From contig VYZB01000079.1 in NCBI GenBank assembly GCA_013397455.1, positions 242,794 to 306,793 of the forward strand: a DNA stretch of 64,000 nucleotides, in the 5' to 3' direction. A program made the translations under genes and the position numbers. The notes under the pieces are model-generated. The model saw only the letters and a program-made list of their open reading frames with translations, searched no databases and was not told the DNA's origin. This document shows positions 1 to 48,700 of this stretch, one piece after another. The stretch's first letter is position 1. Each line of letters opens with the position of its first letter. The stretch is from Crotophaga sulcirostris. Its lineage: Eukaryota; Chordata; Aves; Cuculiformes; Crotophagidae.

Positions 1-2530
1 CCATGGCCTTGCCGCCGTTGTCCTCCCTGTGCTAACATCACAGTTGCTGGCTTAGCTAAATGGGAATCTGGATGGAATGGTCTTGTCTGCTGTCAAGGCT
101 CAGAAGCTGCCTTTCTCAGGGCACAAGACCTGCACAGAGACCAGGGCGTGAAGCCTCCAGCACGTGTCCTGTGCTGTCTTCCATTTTCTGAAACTACATT
201 CGATGCATCAAGGTGCTGTTTGCTTCAGGTGACATTCTGGATACTGCACTGCAGAAAGGCAAAACTTGAAGTTTGGGGCATGTTTTGTTAAGCAATCATG
301 CACAGAAGAAACTAACTGTTCAATGCAGGAGATCGTTGTGATTATCCGAAGCTGAATGTAAGAATCAGAATAAATATAAAGATTTCTGGAAGAACTTGTT
401 TCTTAAAGGGCCAGGCACACCAGCAGGGCTTCACAATTTACTGGCAGTACCTGTTTGCAAAAAAAACCTTGACAAGTCAAAGACTATCGAAAGACTACGT
501 TACAAAGAGTGAATAAACTATAACCTTCCTGAATTTGCTTTATGTAAATTCAGACAGATAAAGCCAGCATTTCCCTCTCTCCTTTCTTAATATCTGCACA
601 AGGAAGGACATAAAGCAGAACTGCTTTTCTTGGCATTACTGGCTTGTGTCAACCTAAAGCACATATGAAGTGACAGCTTTAACTGAGAGCAGCTGTGATT
701 CTCAGAAATTCTAAAAATTCCATTTCATTCCTACATGCCCCAGCAAACTGTCCAAGTTTGGGGTTTTTAGTTCCCATCATATTATTATCCATCACAGCAT
801 CAAGTAAATGTGTGTCTGCACAACTCCTACAGGTGATACCAGGAATGGCAGGGACTCGGCCACTCATTTGTTTCACTAAGATGACGACCAGCAGATGGGG
901 GAAAAGAAGGTGGTTCACAAAATCTAATAAAGCTACTGAAGAAATTCCCAGAGTATGCGAAAGAAGGAGAAAAATATTTTGCTGTGCTAGGATGAAAGAT
1001 ACTTTTAACAGCTACAGTATTAAGCTTTCACAACCTGGAGTGGAATGGGTTTTACGCAACAAGGAAGAAGAACGGATAGATGCAGCTGAAAGTCCAACTC
1101 CAGCCCAACTCTTGAGTGAGAATGAAGAGTCAGAGCTGTACAGATCAACTCCTGTTGCGAGTCTGGATTTTGCCTCCCCTTCTGAAAAGTAACCACCAAG
1201 AAAGCCACTTCCCCTGGTATTGAGACAGATGGGAAACACACCCCCAGTGGGGTCCCATGAAACCAGTGAATTTTTTGATAGGGTAGAGGATTCTCTCTCA
1301 ATACTAAAGGAAGAAAAGGCACTGAAGAGATGTGCTTTGCTGTACAATGACAGCAAAACCCCAGATGAGAGGCCAGCTTTCTGTAAGTGCTCCCAAATAG
1401 AATTCATGGCAACTGAAGAAAGAGTCTGATTTGGAATAAAGTAAATATCTACTTGCCCTAAAATGCTCAGAAATTAGATACCCCAAAGGCAAAAGTTGCT
1501 GTTGTTGCTGAATTACCCAAACAGTGCTCTGTGCTCACCTGGGTTTGAGTCTTTCCATGTCTAAAATACCACACTGACTAGGTTCTGGCTTCCAGAGAGA
1601 TTCAGATCCCTACTACAGACCATCGGGGAGCTGAAACCTTATCAGCCAGGAGTCTCCAAAACCAGTCCTCAGCTATGGGGAAGTAGGGACTGATGGCAAC
1701 ACACAGACTAAGTTATTTAGATATGATGATACATTACTATAAATCTAAAGTGTGATCAGGGTTCTGAGGGTATTATCTGTTAAGGAAAAGAATCACGTTC
1801 AACAGAAACTGCAAAACAAATAAAAGAAAAACAATTCAGTTTCACGGCTGAGAAATCAGGTAACGATGCAGTGATCTGTCCATCTCTCGGAAAGTCACAT
1901 CTCATGTTTAGACCAAATGGATAAAAGAGGGGTATAATTTCAGTGCAAGTTACAAATACTGATCCTGCGTCCTACTTGGCGAGGACAACGCTTTATTCAG
2001 AGAAGAAAGGAACGTCAACACAGAACTAAATTCATCTCAGTAAGGAGAGCCGACAAATATCATAACCCAGGGAATCAAATTACTTCAAAAGAGCTGAGGT
2101 AAGTCTTGGAAGCTAAATTAGTTCTTTGCACTGCCTAAAGCCTACACCTGCATTTTAGTGTGATAATATGTTTATCTGGTTGTTCAGCCAACTAGAATTA
2201 TTAAAAGATAGCACTTTCATCCCCAGTACTTAGGGGCAATTGAGGCAATGTTGCTTAACCCATCCGCGCAAGGACAAAGAGGCTGTCCCTGCCAGAGCCA
2301 AGATGCAGGTAGACTTGAATTCAAACTCTAGAGAAACCTGGAGGTCTTCCAGGTCCAATAGAAAAGGAATATAGGCTCAGACAATACCGGAATAACAATA
2401 AAGTATGGTTTGCAGAAGGCACTGACAACATTAAAGGTGAAAGTACAACTAACTTCAAAGATAAGTTTGCAAAGTTTTCCAAGCCCATCTTTTACCATCA
2501 ACCAAAAGTTCAAAAGTTTCATCTTCCTAC
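1..2530 (-). other. SETD5: SETD5 intron following coding exon 21 (incomplete)
   Basis: No SETD5 C-terminal exon could be found in any minus-strand frame, so this is intron running off the left end. AT-rich and mostly unremarkable. The opposite strand has a long open stretch at 683-1429 interrupted by one stop, described in the findings. No repeat family recognised. Confidence 0.75.
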
Positions 2531-38805
<36,275 letters not shown>

Positions 38806-38820
38806 GACGCCCGTCGGGGA

Positions 38821-38901
38821 TCACGGAGTCCAGAGGGCAGCGACTGGCCGCTCCGAGGGCGGAGAGGAGCCGCAGAGCCTCGGCCAACACGTCACGGACA
38901 T
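38821..38901 (-). promoter_or_regulatory. SETD5: Upstream ORF in SETD5 5'UTR
   Basis: An ATG eight bases into the exon opens a 26-codon reading frame ending in TGA, 15 bases before the main ATG. It is in the same frame as the main start but is closed by its own stop, so it cannot extend the protein. uORFs of this sort commonly lower translation of the main ORF. The sequence shows only that it is present in the inferred exon; use in mRNA depends on the exon's right edge being correct. Confidence 0.55.
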
Positions 38902-39389
38902 GGGGAAACCTACCAAGGTAGAAAAAAAGCACTGCATGTTGGTTACAGGATGAGGTGTCCCTTTATACCCCTAAAGAAGGCTTGTACAGGAAAAGAAAAG
39001 CAGAAATATACTTTCATCAGTGACATGCCACACCATTTTTACATCGTTTTCATACATGGGGCCAGAGAAGAGGGAGATGGTTGTAGTTGGGGGAGGGATG
39101 CGTGTGCTTGTTTGGTGGCTTTTTATTTTTACAGTCTAGGATTGACATGCAATGAGCTGCTCCACCATAAAGCCGATAATGACAGTTCCCCCCTCCCCCA
39201 ACTAAACTTAGGACTAATTATCAGATAAGCAATCTATTAGCTCCTTCTGCATATAAGCAGCAGCTGTCACCTATCACCCACAGCCCTTCACCAGTCTTTT
39301 CTAACTCTTTCCCCAAACAAGTTGCAGTCAAAGCCCCATCTGGGAGGACAATGAGACAGAGTTGAGGTGAACTGAGCAGAGACCTCTCG

Positions 39390-39760
39390 TTATATTTGTA
39401 TTCACTGGGTGAGCACGGCCCACAGAGACCCACAGAGCGGTTCTCCCCGTGCTCCCAATGGCCTCCCCTTGGTGAGCGAGGCCTGCCCTGGATTCTGCAC
39501 TGATTACTCAGTCCGGCGAGCCCAGACACAGCAGGCCCCGACTTTCCGAAATCCCAGCTGACACCTCCCCGCGGCAGAGCCACGTCAGATGTCTGGGCGC
39601 TCGCGCATAGGCCGCTCGGATGAGAAAGACGGCGGGGCCATTGGCTCGCGTGGGGAGCTGGGGTGAGTCAGGGCGGCATCATGGGGCACAGCCGCCGGCC
39701 ATGCTGGGGCCGGCCGGGAAACCCGTGCCCAGGCTCCACCTTCCCTGCTGACCGCAGCGT
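39390..39760 (-). promoter_or_regulatory. SETD5: CpG island, candidate alternative SETD5 promoter
   Basis: CpG density is far above the surrounding intron, at about 18 CpGs between 39541 and 39720. On the minus strand there is a CCAAT box (39644-39640), a TGACTCA AP-1-like site (39670-39664) and a TGACGT CRE-like site (39587-39582). It lies about 0.5-0.8 kb upstream of the start-codon exon, where a promoter could feed that exon through a short intron. Direction is inferred from the CCAAT orientation and the neighbouring gene; it could be bidirectional. Confidence 0.5.
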
Positions 39761-42700
39761 TTTGCTACAGCAGCCAGTGAAATCGCTGAGAAACACAAAC
39801 TTCCAAGGGTTGGATGGCGGATGGAGGTGAAACACGATCAGCTTCTCATTATGTAAATAACCTCGATAACACAGAGGTTCATAAAGGAACTATTCTTCTA
39901 TGCAGCTCTGAAGAAACCCCCACGACACAGAGAAAAGCTGTGTTATAGCACATAGCAAAACCAGCGACAATTTAGCCATCCTCTCCACACATTAAATGTT
40001 ACGGGCAGCCTTGAACAACTTTCTGCAGTCTTTCCCCCAGCTCCAGCAGCGCGGATGAGCCAGCCTGCCCTTGCAGCCGGCCGTCACGTGCTCCCTGGCA
40101 TCTCAAGGGCTCTGCCAGCAAACCCTCCTGGGCTACAGAGCGGCTGCGAGCCAAGTTTTCCTGTGGGTAGTGAATTTCTCACAGGGAACTGCCTTTGGAC
40201 GCCACAGTCCAGCCATTGTTTAACACATAAAACCCCCCAAAACACAAAACCACACACTCTACGAGGGCAAATGAAGGAGGAGAGTCAAAAAAGTTGAAAT
40301 GCCACACACTATATTGCCTTTTTCTGTCTAAAAAGGCAGGCCGCTTCTCTTAGCACAAGGAAATATTTCCCTTCTTCAATATACATCCCTAAGAGAGATC
40401 CTTCTCATAGTATGACAGGCATACAGTGAACTACAGAAGCAGCACGTAAAGATTTGTAAGTGGTCTGTGGCAATTCCCTGTTATGCCCCAAAGCAACGTT
40501 CTCACATGGAGGTAGGAGATGAAAAAGAAAATGGGCAGGACTCGGCTCACAAGCAGCTCAAACGCAAGACAACCCAGGTGTCCCTGAGTGTGTTTTTTGG
40601 AAAAAATAAAAGGACCTTTAGGAAGTGTCTCGTTTATTCTTTCTCATGCTTGTGACTGACACCAGATGAGATAAACCACTGCTGAAGTACAGCTAAAAGC
40701 AATGGACATCAACCCCTGTTTCAACCCAGTCACACAGATCTCTGGCAAAAGGTTAAAAGAACAGGACTGGTTCCTCAGTGTCTGAAGCACCCTTCTCCCT
40801 TTATGGACATAGAAACCTCCACCCTAACCTCCCCTCCAAATTTTAAATACTTGCTTAGATTCCACTCCCCCCCACTGATCTCTTGCCTCTGCAGTTACCA
40901 TACCCAGCTGGCAGCAGCCTGAGATTTCATCAGGACAAATTCCAGCCTCCTGCCTGCTAGTGACTCAGCAGAACCCAAGGATTTCAGGTGTGGCTTCTGG
41001 ACTGAAGAGTCACAGGGTATCTGGTCAGACCTGAGGCAACTGGGACAAGTTTTCAGCCACTTCTCATATGAAAACCTCTTTCCATCAATGCTGTACAAAC
41101 ACCAGACTGCTTCAGTGCAACAGTAACTCCCACTTTTGGGAAACAGATTACTGGAGAAATGTGGAATACTAAACAGAACAGTTAGACAAGGCGAATTCCA
41201 GTCCAGTTGCTTTTGTGTCAACCCAGTAGTACTTGCCCAACCATCATTCGTGCTCAGATTTTGCTGTTTGTTGCTGTCGTTTCATGCCTACTTTAAACTC
41301 TAACAATGTAACATTCAAAACGAATCTGAGACCAATCTCAAGCGCTGTCCAAGACCACAGCACCTTCAGGCTAAATTACAGATGAAACTTGGCCTGGTAA
41401 CACCCAAAATATTAACCTGCACAAAAATACTGGGGTTGAGATCAAAGCATTCACCCATCAAACTGGCTAATTTCCTGTCCATACAATCCCCAAGCTCCTT
41501 CCTACCTCTCCCCCCCAAAAATATACAACTGTATCGGAGAAAAAAAAATGTACCAATTTCTCTCCAGTGCCACTGGAAGCAAGTTTTCCTAAAATTCAAA
41601 GTCTTAATGAAAATTTGACGAGTTTCAGACCACGGCACAAACCTATGTTCCTTGTGAGACAATTCTTCTTGAAATCAAATGGAAACAGGAATTTTAATGG
41701 CGTAAGAGGCAATACTTAGCTGATTTAAAAAATGCAGGGTTTAAAGATGTTTTTTCCCCACATTTCGCATGTACCATCCTTCCTCCTTAACCAGTCATAC
41801 CAGTATAAATACATCTGGTCTTCCACAACACCATCAAAACAGCCCAGACGAGCATCCACCTGCACAAACACCCGAGTGCTGGTATCCCTCATTCTCACTC
41901 GGCACAGGTCACACACCGAGGGACTCACCCACCTTCAGACCAAAATTAAGTGGTTGCCTTAGCTAAAATGCTATACACTATTTAATTATTTCAGGCAACA
42001 TCCTCTATCACTAGAAAGGATTGTAATCAATCTAAGCTGGCCAAGAGAAGGTTAGGCACCACCTGCTATAACAGTGAATTTAATTTTCGATACCCTGTTT
42101 AAGATGCAGCAGCCGCAGCACTGCACTGGCTCACTTCCACAACCACTGTGTCCATGCTACAAATAAAGCAGATGCAGAAAATTTACTGCTGGAAACTCTT
42201 TTCATTACTTGTGGTGTGAGAAGTCACTATTAACAGGCACATTGTCAGTCAAACAGCTCGCTAGTCCTTCTTCTTTCTAGACATGGTTGTTGCCCTTTTC
42301 ACTAGCGTCCTGTCTCACAGACACCTCAGACACCCGTGCTGTGCAGTGCCTGGTGAGAGACAATACAAAATGAGAGCTGTGAAAAATTCAACCCCGGACA
42401 AAAAACGTAGGCACAGCCTCACAGACTGTGTGTGCTACCTAAATGCAGATGCTCAGACTCCATCACCAGTTGGTGCTGCTCAGGTGATGCTGCACAATCT
42501 AGAGGGGCAGGGAGAGAGCACTGCCCCCTTGCATCCTCCCACAGTCGCAGGCTAAAGGGGAAAGCAGTTACCCAGCAGGGGGAGGACAGAGAAATCCAGT
42601 CCATTTCTCTGTAGTGCCAGTGCAGGTCTGCAAGACTGTCTACAGAGAACTTGAAATATTTTAGTGCTGTGCAGCCAGCATCTCATGTATTGCTGAGAAT

Positions 42701-45700
42701 GGTAAGGTAACGCTGGCACAAATCCCATCGTGGACAAACTGAGAAAAGCCTTTTCTGATTATATACAACTTCAACACATGTGCCAGGGCAGTGAGGATGG
42801 GGAACACCTCTCAGCCTGCACGATGATGGCCACTCCTCACATATCTCTCATTTACAGGTAGCAAAAGACAAACAAGTGCTTCCTGTGCCACTCTCCACAA
42901 CCCCCAACAACTCTACTTATTGAATTGCCCAAACTGGATGCAGCCCCAAGACTTTTGACAGCCCAGGATTGTTAGCATCCAAATGATAACCACCACCCTC
43001 CTCTTCATGCTCAGCAACAGATCTGCAGGTCACCTATATGGGATGAGTTCCATATATCATAAGCTGTGGATCTTTACACTCCTAAGGCACTACCAGTCAC
43101 AAAATTCAAAGCAGTATTTTCTCCTGCATCTCACACTGCCATAGGCCAGAGCTGGTGGCAAACTGGAAATAGCAGCTCTACCATGCAGCCTTCCTTGGCA
43201 TCCTCTCCATCAACCTCATCTGGGACAGAGCCAGCAAATTCTAACCAGTTCATACTCATGCTGTCATCTGCATCAGCAGCAAACTTCCCTGCAAGTGGAG
43301 CAGTGCAACAAGTGTTAGCAGGCTTACAGATATTAACTCATCTTTTCTCCTGGATGTTTCAGAATAGTCTAAATCTATGGGGCATCTAATGTAAACACAA
43401 AGTGCTTCAATGACTGAAAATGTCCCTTCTCATCAGCTGGTGCCAACCAAATACAAGCACAGTTCACCCGAGTGCTATCAGGCACTGTCTGTTCTTCCCA
43501 GCACAACCATAGACCTCAAGTCGAGGGCAGATCCTCACAGAAGGGCAAGCACCTTTAGGGTTTAAACAGAATCAGATCAGGGGGTTTTGCACTTAAAAAG
43601 GGCAGCTCAAAAATGCATCAAATTCCCAGAATTTCAGACATACTATTCCTTAAGGACACCTACAGAGAGGCAGGGGCAGAGCAGACAAATCCTTAAAGTC
43701 ATTGAGCTCCGACTTACTCTGAAATGTACAGATTCCTTAAAGTCCATGAATTGCGCCTCAATCTATCCATATAAATACTTAGCTCTTCTCTGAAAACACA
43801 CTGGGTTCACCAAGCATCAAGGAAACAGTCGTGCCAGTTTAAAAAAATGAAATATTGAAATGAGTCTTTCCTATTATCATTAGGACCATGGATCATCTGC
43901 CAGCTGACTCACAAAGCAAGACAGCAATCCATCCATCTCATGGGGTCTGAGAGAACTCAGTCCTAGTCTACAAAAGAAAGGAACAAAATAAAAGCAACAG
44001 AAGCATTCTTTAGTAGCTACGTATGGATAATGTGATAACCAAATTATGGAGAAATATGGTGCAATGGTCAAAAGATTTATCCATTTTAGAACTTTAAGAC
44101 TCTCTCCTGTTTTATACATAAGTGACTATATGCAAAAAGAAATGCTTCTTTGTAGACATGTGGTTCAGAGCTCATCTTGCTCTCTGGGATCTCGAGAAGC
44201 ACGATAAAGCACCGACAAGCCCTCAGAACAAGAACAACATTTAAAAATTGTTAAGTGCTGTCAAAAAGCAACAACCCAGCAAGATCAGATCCTGCTCACC
44301 ACGTTGTCCAAGATCTGGAGTCAAGGACTGGGGAAAGGCAAGACAGCTGCTTTTAGGACTGGGGCGATTTCAAAGAGTTTTTGGGATCCATGGGCCTATG
44401 CATCAGTCCAGTTGTTCCATACAAGATCAGAAATCATATTAATGATTCCCATTATTCTTAAAGTCCTTTATGAAAGCACTAGAAACTTCCTCAACCCATG
44501 TCTACAAACACATTTATTTAGCTAAAGTCATAGAGATAAAGCCAATAAGCCACGTTTAAATCTGACATACAAGTAAGTTAAAATGATTTTCATAAAATTT
44601 GGTAAACAGCTGTAAACAAAATCTTGATTACATTTACTTAAAATAGGTTTAAAGCTATTTTAAGGCAAATTTCATCATGTCCATCCATGGAATTCCATTA
44701 TTTTATCTCCTGACGAAAACATTTATTTTAGTTAAACTCCTCTGTAAACTACACCCTAAGGGACTACAAATGATGACAGTGAACAACTGAAAGAAATCAA
44801 ACCATCAGACAGAGAAGTTACGAAATGCATAGTCAAGTATTCTCAGCAACTGACCCAAGATTGCCAAGATCACTCAGGAAAGCAATAAGAATAACCTCAA
44901 AACTTTGCTGCTGCTTCTTCAATCAAGAAGTTACACAAAACCTCCTCATTTTGCAGACAAAAAAAACCCAACCCTGTCTTTTTCTTTCGGAATCACTAAG
45001 GATTTCAGGTATTATGACAAGAAATAGAAGAAAATATAAGAGATAAAGGAAGGGCAGATAAGACTTTGCTTCCAGAAATTCTTTCTACAGAAAAATCCAA
45101 CAACATTCTTTACAGCCTACAACACTCCAGAGGTGGAGACGTCAAACAAGGGCTTATTTGGACCTTCTTAAAACATCTGATTTGCATCACATAACTTACT
45201 GGAAATTTTAGTTTATATTGATTTGAAATTGGTTGAAGAGTAGTAATACATAAGGATAATACCATAAACAAATACATGCCAAATTAGGAAGGGGAAACAA
45301 ATTACAGAGTAGTAGTGATCCACAATGGACCAGATTATTCTGAGGTATGTTTATGGAGAGGTGGCAGGCATACACCAGGAAACTGCCTGCACTCCATGCT
45401 GATGATGAGGGATGCAGCTGCATTTGTGTGGTCTGCACACAGAGTCTGCTGAGCAGGATGGTGATAGAGATGTTTTAAAGGAGTAACAACAAAGTCAAAA
45501 GGACCATCCCAGTGGAGAACTTCATATGGAAGTCCTCATAACTTTAAGGGCCATAGGCAGAGAAAATCTGCAAGAAAACTTCACAAGACACTATTGTGAA
45601 AATCCAGCAACCTATATGAAATTGCTAACACCTTAAAAATGTTAATCATCAAAATAAAACTTAAACAATAATGATAATAGTGGATAAATTAAGAAAATTT

Positions 45701-48700
45701 CCATAGACTCAGAAGAATAACTCGTTTTAATAATTGTTTTACATTGCCTCTATCTCGCAGCATAACAAGTTGTTGCTCAAAGATATCAAATTCAAACAAA
45801 TTTAAGATGATAAAATTCTTCAAATACTGAGGCATTTAAAATTCTATTTTCAAAAACCAATGGAATGCAACCCTCTGAAAACTTTTATTTTTGCAAATAA
45901 AAGTTCTTTCCTGAAAGATACAGAACAATACAAGAGAAAAAAGAAATACACAAGTCCCCACAGAATTGATGATAGAAAAATTACTGAAGTAAATGCAACA
46001 GTAAAGAGAAAAACACTCCTCTCTTTTTACAGTTCTGCAAACTTTTGCTTTGGGACAGTCAGCGGGGGAAACCATTCTGCAGCGAGGGGAATACATCCTG
46101 ATTGCTGTGCCACTTCTATATTCTAAGATAGTCACTCTCTTTTCCCATGGGATAAAGGATAACAATCAAATGTCTGTTTGTCACAAAAAAAACTAGATAT
46201 TGCAAACAAAAAAGGTTCAGAACCAGTATTTTTAGATGAAGGGCCTGACAACCAACCTCCAATGAATCCAGCTGTGGCAGCTGATGTTACTGCTGCAACT
46301 GTCCCTTCTAAGCCTTTGCCACAACAGCTGGCAGGAAGGAAACGTTGCCATGTCTCACTGAGCACAGTTCATGCCAAGAAGATTGGACTGAAAGTAGAAG
46401 CAGGTAAAACACATATTCCCTTTTAGACACTGCTACAGGGGCAATAAACCCCTGCGGCGGGGCAGAGCAGACAACTAGGAACAGCAATACTGGAAAGTAC
46501 CGCTGCTCAGTCTGCCACACCTTGTCCATATAAATCCCACGTGTCCAGGCTCATTTTAAGAGGCCTCTCTACACCAGAAAATGGCTATGGTTAAAATAAG
46601 ACTCAAGATTAATTTAAATAATGTAAATGACATTGGTTTAATCCTAGCAGCTCAGAGTGTGTGTTTGTTCCAGATTTTGTTGCCTGTCCATGTAACAGTA
46701 TTCACATGAATGGTTGCACCTGTGTAACTATTAAACTTTCCTAAGCAGAAAAACTCTAAATTAAAAAGACTGTCAGACACCCCCTCCCCCACCTCTAGAC
46801 CTTGAAATTGTGTTTTGAAGGGATTTCAGAGAAAAGTCTATACCACATGCAAGGTCAGAGGGAAACAGAGCAATAAAGGGCAATAACCAGGATCAAATCC
46901 AAACCCAGAGAATTACAGTTCCCATGAGAATCCGGACAGTCCAGAGTCACGGGAAGTCGCTGAATATAGAAGGGGAATCAGCAGAATTTACTGGCACAGA
47001 GCAGCGTCCCGAAGTTGCAACCAGTGGAAGGCTAACCGCAAGCGAGTTGCCAGGAGTAGGATTGCAACCTCCAGTCCTAGAATTGGAAAAAAGATTTCTC
47101 CGTAATCCCACTAAATACTCCCTGCCTCACAGGTCTGGCTGTACGTCCTTTATACATCTATTTAAGGGCCCCACGTGACGGAGGCTGTCTGCCTGGCCAC
47201 TCCCAGCCAGGGCAAACAACCCAGCTCCAGAGGAGACTCCAGCAGCGGCTTCCAAGGCAGACGTTGCATCAGCCAGGTGTGCAGGAAGTGGCGGAGATAA
47301 AGCAGCTGTTGTCGAAGGGGCTCTCGGACGGACGCTGCTTCAGGAATTCCGTGGAAAGGACGACAGGAAGGAGAGAGACGCTCCGCACACAGAACAAGCT
47401 TCATCGGCTTCAGAAAGCCTTTGTGCTGGGGCTCCGGACCTGGCCTTTCTCCCAGAGATGATGCAACACTGAGGAACAAGGTCTGTGCCAGAGAAAACTA
47501 TTCACAGGCTTTGCAGATGGCAACGCGGCCAAAGGATCTCGGATCAAAACACGCCAGGACCCATCCAGGCCCAGTGAGCACCCCCCAGGCCTCCCTCCAT
47601 GCCCCCTGGGATTCTCCATTTCACACTGCCACCTCACTCCTAGGGTGACCACGGCTTCAGGAGGAGGGAAGGGCCTTACGATAGTAAGAAAGAAGCAAAA
47701 GGGGGTTTTAAAATCCTGCAAAAATCACAGCTCCTCCTCTGATCTTGTGGAGGGAAGAGATGGGGAAGAGACTGAGCTCAAAGCCTCAACTCTCCCAACA
47801 CCGTGGCTTGCCAGCACACGCCTGAACTCCCCAAACACGTACGGCAGCTCTCCGTTTGCCTCAGCCTTGCTCTCACACACCAGGAAACCACACAGGGACA
47901 GCCCGAGCAGCCATGGCAACATCACACAGTGTGGCAATTATGGCGCCGCAGTTCCCAGGCGAAGGTTCAGCCTTGCTTTCCATTACAGGACACATTTTGA
48001 CCCTTCCCTCCCCTTGCCCAAACCATCGTTGAGTGCCCTCCCAGCTCCAGTCTGGCCTTTGTGGTTTGTGACTGGCAAGTTTTGCAGCCTTGTACCTGGG
48101 CTGACGATCATGCAAATGCATTTTTCTTCACTTTGTAAGGAAGTTACTCCAGGCTTACGTAATGCTTGTGTGCCGCATTCCAGCAAACACTGGTTTGTCC
48201 GACGCACTTTGAGTGGAAAACCAGGCTACAGAAACACCTGCAGCCTATGACACAGACAGCAAGACAGTCAGATCCACTTACAAATTAAGTGAATTTGACA
48301 CTTAATAAGGATTTCAGCAATCTTCCAGCGTTGTGGCAGGTTTCAGAGCTCACCTCCCTGCACTGCCCTTCTCAAGGACGTCTTTGTAGGAAATGCCACC
48401 CACTATAGCACTTGTCTAGGCTCTGGTGACCAATGGCACTCTTGGTCAATTTAGGTGGTTCTGGAATCCCCAGAAAATTGACACATTACCTGCAGATCTG
48501 CTTTTCGCAACACAAAACCTGTCAGAGAGCACACAGGGTCAGTAGGACAGTGGTGGAGAGCAATCACAAAAGCCCAAAGGCAGCATATGAGCTAAAAAGC
48601 TGTATTTCCCCTTCTGGGGTTTCTACTCACTTGCTGATGTTGAATTATGTTCAAGAGGTGTTCTTTATGGCAGTTCCCTTTTCTGGCTCACTTACATCTC

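Noticed and set aside
47645..48250. Longest plus-strand ORF in the window (201 codons)
   Set aside because: The region is GC-rich, which lowers stop frequency; the translation is Ser/His/Pro-rich without domain character, overlaps open frames on the other strand and has no recognisable homologue. Probably chance.
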